Assembly (NCBI RefSeq): GCF_000938265.1
Contig: NZ_JYFC01000006.1
Coordinates: 219,495-283,494, forward strand
Source: Agreia bicolorata
Lineage (GTDB): Bacteria > Actinomycetota > Actinomycetes > Actinomycetales > Microbacteriaceae
Direction: 5' to 3'
DNA: 64,000 nt
Part shown: positions 26,050 to 35,580 of the stretch, piece by piece
Numbering within the stretch: position 1 is the stretch's first letter
How the letters are laid out: every line of letters starts with the position of its first letter
Notes under the pieces: generated by a model
What the model saw: only the letters and a program-made list of their open reading frames with translations
Databases searched by the model: none
Told to the model about the DNA's origin: nothing
Position numbers and translations under genes: made by a program

Positions 26050-27019
26050 GTGTCTCCTCCCGCTTCTCTAACCGAATCGATTCTCTCCATAGTGCAGTTG
26101 CATACAGGCGGAATCGTAGAGAGTTGATGCGGCGTGACTGCATCTTTGTGCCGGGTAGCCGGGAGAGCGACGCGTAAACAGCCGAGCGGCCTGCGAAGCC
26201 TCCTACGACAATCAATTTCCATGTCCCCGAGTGCAGCAGGCCTCGAGAGATAGAGCTCTTATAGAGGTCGAACAAGTTGACGATCCAAACAGTCCCCACG
26301 CGGCCGTCCACGTTCGTGCTGCTACCACCTACCTGGTGAAGTGCGGTCAACGTCTTGTCGACTTTGATCAGGTTGCCTTCTGCCCGCAGCCGAAGACATA
26401 GATCGACGTCCTCCGCATACATGAACCAACGCTCGCTCAATCCCCCCACTCGCTTCCACGCGTCCATTTTGATCAGTAGACAGCCGCCCGAGGCCCAGTC
26501 GACAGACGTCCTGGATCCCACCAGGTCGTGGTTGAAGAAGTAGTGCCCGCGGAGGAGCGGAAACCGTCCACTCAGCCGGGATAGCCCTGATGCGTGCAGG
26601 AACATGCGCCAGATAGACGGCCTAAGCCCGGCGCCTATGGTAAAAAATTCGGATTCCGGGTCCCGTACAAGAGGAGCATACGCAACGGCTTCAGAGTCCT
26701 CCGAGAGGTGACGACTTAAGTCTCTAAGTGTCTCGCCATCAAGAAGAGCATCCGGGTTCAGAAGTAAAATCTGATCGCTATTTACGCTTGACGCGACAAT
26801 ATTCACGGCTTTAGCAAAGCCCAAGTTCTCGGAACTCTCTATGATCCGGACGCTAGGGAATGAGTCTTGAACTAAATCGATAGTGTTGTCGGTCGATGCG
26901 TTGTCCAGCACGACTATCTCCGTGTCGAGAGGATTTCCAAGACGCTCCAAGCAGTTGGCAATCACATGTTCGCTGTTGTATGTGACTACTGCGACTGCGA
27001 TGGTCGATTTGGCCGTCAT
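26042..27019 (-). CDS. Glycosyltransferase family 2, rhamnosyltransferase-like
   Basis: GT-A enzyme of 325 residues. The opening AVAVVTYNSEHVI, then VVLDNASTDNT, LGFAKAVN and the metal-binding LLLNPDAL block are typical of GT2 rhamnosyl-/galactosyl-transferases; WASGGCLLI and MYAEDVDLCLRLR form the acceptor side. The rest is a helical C-terminus of about 90 residues. It shares four bases (27016-27019) with the acetyltransferase and eight with the downstream GT4. Rhamnose as donor is inference, supported by rml genes elsewhere in the window. Confidence 0.9.
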   Translation of the reverse strand: MTAKSTIAVAVVTYNSEHVIANCLERLGNPLDTEIVVLDNASTDNTIDLVQDSFPSVRIIESSENLGFAKAVNIVASSVNSDQILLLNPDALLDGETLRDLSRHLSEDSEAVAYAPLVRDPESEFFTIGAGLRPSIWRMFLHASGLSRLSGRFPLLRGHYFFNHDLVGSRTSVDWASGGCLLIKMDAWKRVGGLSERWFMYAEDVDLCLRLRAEGNLIKVDKTLTALHQVGGSSTNVDGRVGTVWIVNLFDLYKSSISRGLLHSGTWKLIVVGGFAGRSAVYASLSRLPGTKMQSRRINSLRFRLYATALWRESIRLEKREETRG

Positions 27020-27705
27020 CCTCGTAGGCCGATCACCTTAGCGGGGGAACCGACCGCGACGGAGAATTCCGGCAAGGACCGAGTCACCACAGAACCAGCG
27101 CCGACCACCGAACCGGATCCGATAGTCACTCCGGGCATTACTTTCACGCCTGCCCCCAGCCAGCAGTCGTTGCCGACGACGACGGCTAGCCGTTTCCCGC
27201 CTTGTTGGGCGATAGGAACGTCGCGTCTTTCGTATATGTGATTTTCGCTCACAATGAATACGTCGGGGCCCAGTAAGCAATTGTCTCCAATTGAGACACC
27301 GCCCTGGCCCCAGATGGTCGCACGGACTCCGATTGAGGTCTGGTTGCCGATGGATATTCCCACGCCGGGTTCCCGCAGTACGACTGATGCCATCAAGATG
27401 GAGAATGCGCCGATTGTTACCCGATCTCCGATCCTGATCCCGTCACCTCCGTAGCATTGAAAGAACGAGTGTTCGCCAATTACAAGGTCGGGTCCCGCGC
27501 TTAGGCTCCGTCGGTTGTGGATAGTCACGTTTCGACCTAAGAACTTTCGGTGAGTAGCTCTGAGGGACTTTGCGTCAAACACGACTCCTCGCGCGACTGA
27601 TGGTATTCGTGTGAGAACCATGTGTAAGGCGACGGACGTGGGGAGATCTCCCAAATCGTGTCCACGAACTCGCTGATAAATTTTGCCCACGAGGCGCCCA
27701 ATCAT
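27016..27705 (-). CDS. Left-handed beta-helix acetyltransferase
   Basis: Hexapeptide-repeat O- or N-acetyltransferase of about 229 residues. Repeats are visible from VIGEHSFFQCYGGDGIRIGD through VSIGDNCLLGPDVFI, ending in GSGSVVGAGSVVTRSLPE and VGSPAKVIG, the typical CoA-binding C-terminus. The catalytic His would be in SENHIYE. It likely acetylates a sugar in the polymer. The start at 27705 forms ATGA with the upstream gene's stop; an in-frame extension up to 27768 would overlap it and looks unlike the family. Confidence 0.9.
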   Translation of the reverse strand: MIGRLVGKIYQRVRGHDLGDLPTSVALHMVLTRIPSVARGVVFDAKSLRATHRKFLGRNVTIHNRRSLSAGPDLVIGEHSFFQCYGGDGIRIGDRVTIGAFSILMASVVLREPGVGISIGNQTSIGVRATIWGQGGVSIGDNCLLGPDVFIVSENHIYERRDVPIAQQGGKRLAVVVGNDCWLGAGVKVMPGVTIGSGSVVGAGSVVTRSLPEFSVAVGSPAKVIGLRG

Positions 27706-28775
27706 GAAGTGTGGATTCCCTTCTGATTCCCGAGCACCTGTCGGACCTTCACCGCGACGTCCGCCCATGAGGTTTGAATAGCGGTTTGGTGGACGCGCAT
27801 TTGCTTGAGCTTCTCGGGCACATCACGGATCACTTCTGCTAGAGCTTCCACATCAAGCGGATCTGTATAGATGGGGCCATCACCATTTACTTCCCGCAAA
27901 ATGGGGATATCGCTCAATATTCGTACCGTGCCGAATGCACTAGCCTCGATTGGAGGTAAGCCGTAGCCCTCATCGAGCGAGAGATAAATCAGCGCTCGCG
28001 CATTTTCATACAGCCATCGGAGCTCTCCGTCAGAGACTCGGCCCAGGAAGCAAAGCGCTTTCTCGTTCACTAGCTGTCGAGCGATGGCGGGACCATCGTC
28101 GGGCAACCCATTGGGCTCCCCGACTACGACGAGAGGCGTGTCTTCAGTAACTGTTTCTGAGGCTGCGGATGCGCAAACTACCGTGGCCAGATTCTTACGT
28201 ACATTTAGGCGTCCTACGGAGAGGAAGAAATCCCGCGATTTCGGCGCCCCCCGTGGTGGTGTCGAAACTGCCGTGCTCAGAGATGATGCGACGGCGAGCC
28301 CGACAGCACTGATCTCCTTGGCCCGGAGGAATCGCTTGATACGCCTAGCTTCTGTCTTTGAGGATGTAAGCACCGTCGAGTTCGTTAGTTGAAGTAGGAG
28401 GCCGATAAAGCTGAGATAGAGGCGCTCGCGCATGCTAAACCACTCAGGATGTTCCTTAAAAATCGCATCATGAATGAAAACTGCGCCATTTCGTGCCAGC
28501 GGAGCAAAGTTCTGCGTAAGGATCTGTGCTCCCATGCCTCGTGCCTTCCAAGGCACTTCGAAGGCAGCCGCAAGTGCATGAATCGGCAAATCCAAAGGCA
28601 AGAGGTTGAGATTCGGCAAAGCGGCTTGCAAAGGCTGTACGTCTGACCGTCGGCACGCGAGCCAAACCTCGTCGTCAGGAAAAGACTCGATCCAAGCGGC
28701 TACAAGTTCTCTTACGACCAGTCGGCCGCTAGGCGGTCCGCCAAACCACCAATAACCGTCGAAGATAACCTTCAT
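27702..28775 (-). CDS. Glycosyltransferase, GT4-like
   Basis: GT-B glycosyltransferase of about 357 residues. KVIFDGYWWFGGPPSGRLVV opens the acceptor domain; FFLSVGRLNVRKNLATVV starts the donor domain, and SLDEGYGLPPIEASAFGTV holds the E-x7-E motif near 275-285, all standard for family 4. It probably adds a hexose or deoxyhexose to the lipid-linked unit. It shares ATGA with both neighbours, so it is translated together with them. Confidence 0.88.
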   Translation of the reverse strand: MKVIFDGYWWFGGPPSGRLVVRELVAAWIESFPDDEVWLACRRSDVQPLQAALPNLNLLPLDLPIHALAAAFEVPWKARGMGAQILTQNFAPLARNGAVFIHDAIFKEHPEWFSMRERLYLSFIGLLLQLTNSTVLTSSKTEARRIKRFLRAKEISAVGLAVASSLSTAVSTPPRGAPKSRDFFLSVGRLNVRKNLATVVCASAASETVTEDTPLVVVGEPNGLPDDGPAIARQLVNEKALCFLGRVSDGELRWLYENARALIYLSLDEGYGLPPIEASAFGTVRILSDIPILREVNGDGPIYTDPLDVEALAEVIRDVPEKLKQMRVHQTAIQTSWADVAVKVRQVLGNQKGIHTS

Positions 28776-29905
28776 TGCGGCTTCGCCAATAGAACTTTTA
28801 GTTCGTTCTCGTATGACGCGCATACCGCTTCCCACGCGTAGTGCTCGCGCGCTCGCGCCTGGATTTGGATCCTCATTTCAGATTGCTGCTGCTGGGACTG
28901 CATGACTTGACGGATTGCGTTTGCGATGTTCTTCGCGTCGGGATCCACAAAGACCCCATACTCTCCTAGCACCTCACGGTTGAAGACCGTGTCGCGTGCG
29001 ACTGTCGGCGCGCCACAAGCCATCGCCTGCACGAGGGCGGGATTTGTGCCCCCCACGCTATGACCGTGAAAATAGACGCCAGCGTGCTGCCACAAGGAAT
29101 GAAGTAACGAGTCGTCACTCACATGGCCCATCCAAGTGACATTAGGCGAGTCGCTCGCCAAGCGTCTTGCCGCATTGTCTAGCTCGCCGCCATATCCCGA
29201 AGAGCCCACTATTACTACCTTGTAGTCCTCAGAGATATGCTTTGCGGCTTGGAGAAACTCCCAAAAAGTGTTCTCTGGAACAAATCGCGCCACAAAGAGG
29301 ACAAACTTCCCGTGCGCGAGTCCAGGGGGCACCGGCAAGTCGTCGGGGACGTCACCGCCATATGGGATAAATGCGCCATCTCGCTGAAAGTCCTTAGCCC
29401 ACATATCGCCAATGTGTACCGAATCGTGAACTAGGCGAGTGGCATGGCGTGCTGTTGCTTTTGCTCCGCCAAGAAACATAGCTTTGGCTATTCGACCCCA
29501 TTTTTCCCGTTTCCATTCGACACCGTCGACGTTCACGAGAGTTGGGATTGAACGCAGCCGAAGAAGCGGTAGAAAATAACCGTTGGCAACATTCATGACG
29601 AGAGCGACCTGTGGCCTGGTCGCCGCGGCGTGTGCTGTTGCTGAGAAACCGTATGTCAGCGTGCTAAGTGATTTGGATTCGAGTCCCCACGTCACTACTG
29701 ACCTAATCCGGTTATCGTCAGGGTCACCGGACTTCGACGTTCCGCGGCGACCGTAGACCGTGACGTCCCATCCTCGAGCCGCCAGGTACGGCGCAAGTCT
29801 ACGAACGGCCGTTTCGAAACCGCCGTAGTAGCTCGGATACCCACGCGTTCCAATAATGGCCACGGACTTGCGATCCGGACCGTGCTCAGATCGATAGGAA
29901 TTCAT
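28772..29905 (-). CDS. Glycosyltransferase with DUF1972 N-terminus
   Basis: GT4-type glycosyltransferase of about 377 residues. The N-terminus VAIIGTRGYPSYYGGFETAVRR is the DUF1972 signature found in rhamnosyltransferases of capsule loci. The donor half has FVLFVARFVPENTFWEF and HSVGGTNPALVQAMACGAP with the C-terminal E/donor region. It is the promoter-proximal gene of the minus-strand operon. The ATG at 29905 gives the proper opening; the open frame extends further upstream but carries no family sequence. The ribosome-binding site is weak. Confidence 0.88.
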   Translation of the reverse strand: MNSYRSEHGPDRKSVAIIGTRGYPSYYGGFETAVRRLAPYLAARGWDVTVYGRRGTSKSGDPDDNRIRSVVTWGLESKSLSTLTYGFSATAHAAATRPQVALVMNVANGYFLPLLRLRSIPTLVNVDGVEWKREKWGRIAKAMFLGGAKATARHATRLVHDSVHIGDMWAKDFQRDGAFIPYGGDVPDDLPVPPGLAHGKFVLFVARFVPENTFWEFLQAAKHISEDYKVVIVGSSGYGGELDNAARRLASDSPNVTWMGHVSDDSLLHSLWQHAGVYFHGHSVGGTNPALVQAMACGAPTVARDTVFNREVLGEYGVFVDPDAKNIANAIRQVMQSQQQQSEMRIQIQARAREHYAWEAVCASYENELKVLLAKPQ

Positions 29906-30311
29906 CCGATCAGATTCGTTGATAGATCGAGCATTTATGTTTGACCCCCCAGTCCAACTGCGCACAAGGCGCGAGATGTTTAGATTATCGGGCTGCAGCC
30001 CATTTCGCGTAACGACGAAGATCAAGATCGCCTGACACCACGTCCAGGCGGGGCACGCGACGGACCCGCCGTAGCTTGTTCGTTGTATATGACGATCCAT
30101 CGTGACATTAGCGGGGTACGCTTCGTTCAGACGTTCAGGTAGAGCTGTGGTGTTCCGGGGGCAAAGATACTCGATCGCTGGAAAGCGGTGAATTGAGTAT
30201 GGAGCGTCAACTGTGGCGCCTCGGGGACGCTCTCCGAACTGATACATGCACTTCGAGGGCGGAGGTCTATATGGTCTTGTCTGTTTATGGGTCGGGGAAT
30301 GGTGTGATGCT
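29906..30311. other. Divergent intergenic region, 406 bases
   Basis: Separates the minus-strand glycosyltransferase operon from the plus-strand operon that holds the flippase. Promoters for both sides must lie here, but no convincing -35/-10 pair, hairpin or repeat is seen. The bases are less G/C-rich than the window average. No coding gene is supported. Confidence 0.5.
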
Positions 30312-31229
30312 ATGAGTGAGCGTCCGATCGGTGTCGTGGCCGTCGTCGCAACGTTCAATCCAGATGACGGGTTGCTTGACAATGTTCGTCAGATTATTAG
30401 TCAGGTCGACAGTGTTGTCATAGTCGATGACGCGAGCACCAACGGCGCGAAAGTCTTGAGCGAATGTGAGGAGCTGGGCGCTCAGATCATTCGATTTGCG
30501 GTGAACGGCGGTATTGCGAGATCCCTGAACGCCGGGATCAGAGCGGCGAGAGCCCAACGCGCGAAGTACGTGCTCACCTTGGACCAAGACACCGAGATTC
30601 CTGACCGGTATGTTGAAACGCTAGTGTCGGCCATTCTGAGTCTTCGTAGATCCGGCGTGAATGTCGGGTTAGTGACCGCGGGCAGGATGAATGGGTATGA
30701 TCGTCGGCCCCGAAGGACCCATGACGGTGTGATTGTTGGGATAGACGTCATGCAGTCGGGGTGCCTGTACGAGATGGACACAGTCAATGAGGTCGGTGAG
30801 TTTCGCGAAGATTTTGTGATCGACTGCGTCGATACTGAGTATTGCCTGCGGCTCCGCCGTCACGGTGCGGCGGTCGTGTGGGTGCCGAATCTAGAGTTAC
30901 GCCACACTGTTGGGGCTACGTCACCCGTCTATTTCTTCGGTCGGAGATTCGTCATCTTTGGAAAGTCACCTCAGTCCAGCAACCATGCGGACTTCCGTAG
31001 GTATTACATGATGAGAAACCGGCTGCTACTTTACGCAGAGTTTGGTCGGAGCGACTGGGAGTGGCTACGGCACTCGGTCCCCAACCACGTCAAAGACACC
31101 CTGCTTGCAATCGTGTTCGAGGCAGGCCGAGCCTCGCGTCTTCGAGCTATTGGTCAAGGTATCGCAGATGCGATTAGAAATCGGACTGGTCCGATGGCAA
31201 GCCGTTCTCTGCCTGAACGGCGGGTATGA
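30312..31229 (+). CDS. Glycosyltransferase family 2
   Basis: GT-A enzyme of about 305 residues, likely a rhamnosyltransferase of the RfbF/RfbG type. VVAVVATFNPDD, VVIVDDASTN, GIARSLNAGI and LTLDQDTEIPDRYVE with the DQD metal site are clear, and DFVIDCVDTEYCLRLRRHG continues the acceptor side. The start at 30312 follows TCGGGGAATGG. It shares ATGA with the flippase gene, so the two form a pair. The in-frame region upstream to 30246 is not family-like. Confidence 0.9.
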   Translation: MSERPIGVVAVVATFNPDDGLLDNVRQIISQVDSVVIVDDASTNGAKVLSECEELGAQIIRFAVNGGIARSLNAGIRAARAQRAKYVLTLDQDTEIPDRYVETLVSAILSLRRSGVNVGLVTAGRMNGYDRRPRRTHDGVIVGIDVMQSGCLYEMDTVNEVGEFREDFVIDCVDTEYCLRLRRHGAAVVWVPNLELRHTVGATSPVYFFGRRFVIFGKSPQSSNHADFRRYYMMRNRLLLYAEFGRSDWEWLRHSVPNHVKDTLLAIVFEAGRASRLRAIGQGIADAIRNRTGPMASRSLPERRV

Positions 31230-32467
31230 ACGTCCCATGGCGGAGACTTCTAGCGTTTTCGGCGCTTCCAATAGTCTCCGCGATCTCTCCCATCGTGGTA
31301 TTGCCTGCCCTAACGCGGACTGTGGGGCCAACAGGATGGTCATCGATCGCTATTGGTCAGTCGATTGGGATGGCAGTTGCGCTGCTTGTGAATTACGGGT
31401 GGGGTGTGGCGGGGCCAAGCCTTGTAGCAAGGTCTGGGGAACGTGGACGAGGGGATATTTACCGCATTAGCTTGATCGTTCGAGGCATCGCGGCATGCGT
31501 TTTCGTCCCAATAGGTTTTGCGGTATCTGAGACCCTAGATCCAGCGACCGGTCCCCCTGGGGCCGGTCTGATGGCGATCGCCATGGCACTCGGTGGACTT
31601 GCGCCAACTTGGTACTACATAGGTATCGGACGTCCCTCACTCATAGCAGCGTTTGATACATTGCCCCGGCTCGCGGCTGCTGTGATCGCAATACCAGCGT
31701 TGCTACTCTTTCCATCGGTCATGACGTATCCGGTGTGTCTCATTCTTCTTTGCTGCGCATCGGTGCTTTGGTCAAGTATTTCGATCGTTTCGCGCGGACA
31801 GTCCTTGATGGATGATCTCCGAGCAAGCTTGAGATTTGTGCGAAGGCAGACCTTGCTAGTGCTTTCCGGATTGATCTCCAGTGGCTACACGAGTGTTTCT
31901 GTATCGCTGGTCGCAGGTGTTAACTATCCGGCCGTCGCCTCGTTCGCGGCCGCCGACCGGATTCGGGCCATGGCCAAACAGGGAACGATGTCTGTGGGCA
32001 ATGCTCTCCAGGGGTGGGTATCCGAAGAACGGGACTGGTTGCGCGCACGAAGGCGAATGATGTTGAGCATTTCGATCCTCGGTGCCGTTGGCGTCGCTGC
32101 CGGCGCCGTGGTCTTTTTGGGGCTTCCCGTCGTCGATAACCTGCTTTTCGGGCCGGACATTCATGTCAGCCAGATGACTGCGTTGTTCTGCGGTGCGTCG
32201 CTCGTTTTTACTGCGCTCTCCATCTCCTTCAGCTATCACGTATTGGCCCCGCTAGGAAAGACGAATCTCATTGCCGTCGCAACGACTCTCGGCGCGGCGG
32301 TAGGCGTCCCCCTGATCCTGATTTTGGCTCATTCATCAGGGGCGGCCGGCGCTGCGCTTGCAGGTGCTTCAGCGGAGGCCGTTGTTTGCGTCGTCGAAGC
32401 AGTCGCGGTCGTGCGAATTCTGAGAAGCACCCTCCCGCTCGGACCGTGGCGGATTACGCATGCGTAA
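31226..32467 (+). CDS. Polysaccharide flippase (Wzx/MurJ-like)
   Basis: Integral membrane exporter of 413 residues, around twelve helices, polysaccharide biosynthesis (MATE/RfbX) superfamily. LPALTRTVGPTGWSSIAIGQ near the start is a family hallmark, and GPDIHVSQMTALFCGASLVF follows the middle. It should move lipid-linked repeat units across the membrane for the Wzy-like protein. It is coupled with the preceding GT2 by ATGA overlap. Low direct evidence exists for the substrate. Confidence 0.87.
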   Translation: MNVPWRRLLAFSALPIVSAISPIVVLPALTRTVGPTGWSSIAIGQSIGMAVALLVNYGWGVAGPSLVARSGERGRGDIYRISLIVRGIAACVFVPIGFAVSETLDPATGPPGAGLMAIAMALGGLAPTWYYIGIGRPSLIAAFDTLPRLAAAVIAIPALLLFPSVMTYPVCLILLCCASVLWSSISIVSRGQSLMDDLRASLRFVRRQTLLVLSGLISSGYTSVSVSLVAGVNYPAVASFAAADRIRAMAKQGTMSVGNALQGWVSEERDWLRARRRMMLSISILGAVGVAAGAVVFLGLPVVDNLLFGPDIHVSQMTALFCGASLVFTALSISFSYHVLAPLGKTNLIAVATTLGAAVGVPLILILAHSSGAAGAALAGASAEAVVCVVEAVAVVRILRSTLPLGPWRITHA

Positions 32468-32675
32468 CCTGATGTCGACGGGTGGCTTCGGTGAACGACC
32501 TTTCATGGTTAGAAGACGCGTCGAGACTGTGTCTCTCACTGGCCGTTGGCGAGACAGCGCTCTCGCCTTCGTATGTCCACCTCAGGTGTGTCAAGTAGTG
32601 TCCTCACGGACGATGCGTACCCGCCCATTACTTGCGAGGATCTCCTGAGTTGAAAGTGAATCATGTTCATTCGAG

Positions 32676-34520
32676 ATGTCCATACGTATGAATAATCGAG
32701 TGATAGAACGGGCTTCTCGAAGAGGCGAGTCTCGCAATAGCGATCGGCGATCGACCCTGCGTCGGACCCTCCTCGCTGGCATCTGTTTGATTCTCTTGCT
32801 GACCGTCGGGGCGCTTCTGTGGGTTGGTGTGAGGGCGTACATGGCAAAGAGTGAGTTGGAGGCGGCTCTGCCCTTGGCGTCGCAACTCAAATCTCAGGTG
32901 TCTAGTGGCGATGCCGTCGGTGCGGTGGAGTCGGCGACTGGCCTCTCGTCTCATGCGAAAGAGGCTGCGGCGCTGACCGATGATCCAATCTGGCGGACTG
33001 CCGAAGTCATTCCCTGGGTAGGTCCGAACCTGACCGTTATGCGAGAACTCTCGGCGACCGTCAATGACGTGTCACGTTTCGGCATTGGGCCGTTGACCTC
33101 TCTGGCCGGATCGATTGGACTTTCCGACTTCAAACCCGTCGATGGGCGCGTTGATCTACAGCCTCTGCGGGACGCCCAGCCGGCGCTGGCTGATGCCTCG
33201 ATCTCGGTGAATGATGCTATTGCGCGTGTGCGAGGCATCGAAGCCGAGGGCACGTTGCTGCCTCTCGTCGATGCCAGGCAGAAATTGCTCGACAGCCTCC
33301 TCGAGGCGTCGTCGAGTCTGACCATTCTGAACAAATCGTCGCAGCTCATGCCGGCCATGCTCGGAGCCGATGGGCCGCGCAACTATCTGGTGCTGTTCCA
33401 GAACAACGCGGAACTACGGTCGACCGGCGGAATACCCGGCGCGATGGCTATGGTGCAGACGAACGATGGCTCGATGTCGCTGACCCAGCAGGCGTCGGCC
33501 AGTAGCTTTCCGAAGTTCCCGGCTCCCGTGATTGAGCTGCCTCAAGAGACTCGCGCCTTGTATGGCGACAATACGGCGCAGTACATGCAAGATGTCAACT
33601 TCACGCCTAATTTTGCTCTGTCGGGGCAGATTGCCCGCGAGATGTGGAACCAGAAACATGGGGTTCAGGTCGATGGGGTGATCTCGCTCGACCCTGTCGC
33701 CCTGTCGTACCTGCTCACGGCCACCGGCCCGGTCACCCTGCCGACGGGCGATGAACTCACCAGCGACAACGCCGTGAAGCTGCTGCTCGAAGACGTCTAT
33801 GCCCGCTATGCCAACCCAGCCGAGCAGGACGCTTTCTTCGCCTCCGCGGCGGCCGCGGTGTTCCAGAAGATCGCCGCGGGTGACCTCGAGCCGCAGGAGC
33901 TGATCTCGGCGCTCGCGAAGTCTGGGGAAGAGAACCGTATTCTGCTCTGGAGCGCGCACGACGAAGATCAGGCGATCCTCGCGGATACGACGCTGGCCGG
34001 GGGCCTGCCCGTGAGCGACGACTCCAAGCAGAACTTCGGCGTCTATCTGAACGACAGCACCACCGCAAAGATGGATCCGTACCTTGAGGTTTCGATCTCG
34101 GCCGGGCAGAAGGTCTGCCGCAATGACGGCTTGCCGACCAACTCAGTTCAGGTGACGCTCACCAATAATGCACCGGTAGATGCGGCAACCTCGTTGCCCT
34201 CGTATGTCACCGGCGGTGGGCTATTTGGAATTCCGCCAGGGAACATTCGCACCAACGTGGCAGCATATGGTGCGCCTGGTCTCTACAATCTCGGCGTAGC
34301 GCGTGACGGCGCCCGCATCGAGAATCAAGGCGGCAGTGACGACGGCTATGGCGTGAGCAAGGTCGAGGTCGAGCTCGCGCCAGGTGAGTCGACTGTTCTC
34401 GATTTTCAGTTTCTGGGTGACCTACCATCCACACGGCCGGTTACGGTACAACACACGCCACTTGTTTACGCAATCGAAACATTGCCCCTCGTTGTAGAGT
34501 GCGGGGCTGTTCTAAAGTAG
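32676..34520 (+). CDS. DUF4012 domain protein
   Basis: Large exported or membrane-anchored protein of 614 residues: a basic start, one membrane helix (about 28-50), then an extracytoplasmic part. RNYLVLFQNNAELRSTGGI near residue 230 is the DUF4012 hallmark. No reaction is known for the family, but it is frequent in actinobacterial capsule loci. The C-terminal part has beta-rich segments and a late Cys. No good ribosome-binding site is seen before the ATG; ATG further in is less likely because the helix would be truncated. Its place after the flippase supports a role in polymer assembly or attachment. Confidence 0.85.
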   Translation: MSIRMNNRVIERASRRGESRNSDRRSTLRRTLLAGICLILLLTVGALLWVGVRAYMAKSELEAALPLASQLKSQVSSGDAVGAVESATGLSSHAKEAAALTDDPIWRTAEVIPWVGPNLTVMRELSATVNDVSRFGIGPLTSLAGSIGLSDFKPVDGRVDLQPLRDAQPALADASISVNDAIARVRGIEAEGTLLPLVDARQKLLDSLLEASSSLTILNKSSQLMPAMLGADGPRNYLVLFQNNAELRSTGGIPGAMAMVQTNDGSMSLTQQASASSFPKFPAPVIELPQETRALYGDNTAQYMQDVNFTPNFALSGQIAREMWNQKHGVQVDGVISLDPVALSYLLTATGPVTLPTGDELTSDNAVKLLLEDVYARYANPAEQDAFFASAAAAVFQKIAAGDLEPQELISALAKSGEENRILLWSAHDEDQAILADTTLAGGLPVSDDSKQNFGVYLNDSTTAKMDPYLEVSISAGQKVCRNDGLPTNSVQVTLTNNAPVDAATSLPSYVTGGGLFGIPPGNIRTNVAAYGAPGLYNLGVARDGARIENQGGSDDGYGVSKVEVELAPGESTVLDFQFLGDLPSTRPVTVQHTPLVYAIETLPLVVECGAVLK

Positions 34521-34604
34521 AGCCATCCCCTACTCTGGGGTAGTGCCCATCTGGGCCTTGCCGATGGCGGCACAAATCAAATCAAACTATTGGGGGTAGT
34601 TTTC

Positions 34605-35132
34605 GTGTTCAAAAAAATCTTCGCAGCTGGCTTGCTCGCTGCACTCGCACTTTTCGCGGTTCCGACGGCGGCTCAGGCGGCCGACTACGGGACCGGAGGT
34701 GACAACAACGGCTCGACCGTGATCGTGGCAGGCCAGCCCGTGGCTCTCTCGTTCGGCGGATTTCAGCCTGGCGAAGCAACCATAGCCTCCGCACCCGACG
34801 CGGTCACCCTCGCCACCTTGAAGGTCGTTTCTTCGGCAAGCAAGCCCGCCGGTCCGGCGGGAACCGTCAGCTACACGGCGAATTCAACCCAGGTGGGCAG
34901 CTACACGATCACCGTGTCGAGCGCCACAAATATCGCCACCTATACCCTCGTCGTTGTCCCCGCTGATTCCGGCTCGGGAAGCGGGTCGGGTTCCAACGCC
35001 AACGGCAACCTGCCGAACACCGGTCTCGAGACTCCGATGCTCATCGTCTGGGGCGCCAGCGGCGCTCTCATCCTCGGCCTTGCACTGGTCTTCGTTCTCA
35101 ATGTGGTTCGCCGCAACAAGAAGGCCGTCTAA
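34605..35132 (+). CDS. Small LPNTG-anchored surface protein
   Basis: Exported protein of about 175 residues: signal peptide (to about AAQAAD, residue 27), a short beta-sandwich-like ectodomain, a Gly/Ser/Asn spacer GSGSGSGSNANG, LPNTG near 136-140, a hydrophobic helix and VRRNKKAV. Sortase should link it to the wall. GGGGG lies eight bases before the GTG at 34605, which decides the start. It is last of the exopolysaccharide locus and is followed by a clear terminator. It could be an anchor for the polymer; that is inference. Confidence 0.8.
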   Translation: MFKKIFAAGLLAALALFAVPTAAQAADYGTGGDNNGSTVIVAGQPVALSFGGFQPGEATIASAPDAVTLATLKVVSSASKPAGPAGTVSYTANSTQVGSYTITVSSATNIATYTLVVVPADSGSGSGSGSNANGNLPNTGLETPMLIVWGASGALILGLALVFVLNVVRRNKKAV

Positions 35133-35184
35133 CACAGCAGTTCTTTTCAGCGAGGAACCTTCCTCCAAAAGGAACTTCGATATC

Positions 35185-35220
35185 AAGGCCCCGGGCTCTG
35201 CTCGGGGCCTTGAGCCTTTT
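35185..35220 (+). terminator. Rho-independent terminator
   Basis: Arms AAGGCCCCG (35185-35193) and CGGGGCCTT (35203-35211), then GAGCCTTTT. Ends the LPNTG gene. Confidence 0.8.
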
Positions 35221-35223
35221 AAA

Positions 35224-35409
35224 TCAGACGTCGGCGGGTTGGCGCGAGTCTATGTGGCTCGGCGTCTGAGGGTTTGGTTCTTGCCGCAGCTCCGGCTGGG
35301 CGTCGCGGCGTCGCATCATGGCGCCGAGAAAGAGGGCCACGATCAGGGCCAGGGCGAGCCATGCCACTAGAACGAGGGCGATGGTGGCTGCCGCGGCTGA
35401 AGGTTCCAT
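35224..35409 (-). CDS. Possible small membrane protein
   Basis: Reading frame of 61 residues with one strong membrane helix (ATIALVLVAWLALALIVALF) followed by a basic MMRRRD and a polar tail. The composition fits a real single-pass protein. No ribosome-binding site is visible before the ATG and no family is recognised, so it may be chance. Confidence 0.4.
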   Translation of the reverse strand: MEPSAAAATIALVLVAWLALALIVALFLGAMMRRRDAQPELRQEPNPQTPSHIDSRQPADV

Positions 35410-35535
35410 GAAGGGGAGCCTAGGGGGTGGTGCTGGGGTTATCGAGCAATTCTCGGTTAACTACGGAACGTCGTGTATTGGGGTGATCTCGATACGGGTC
35501 GGCCGCGGGCGGCTTTTGGTTACTCGACCGGCGTG

Positions 35536-35576
35536 CCCTTCGACAAGCTCAGGGAACGGCAGGCTCAGGGAACGGG
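35536..35576. repeat. Dispersed CCCTTCGACAAGCTCAGGG repeat, tandem copy
   Basis: CCCTTCGACAAGCTCAGGGA followed by ACG, then a partial second unit GGCAGGCTCAGGGAACGG. Just before the 3' end of ugd. Related copies lie at 57396, 62369 and 63808. Confidence 0.65.
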
Positions 35577-35580
35577 AGCG

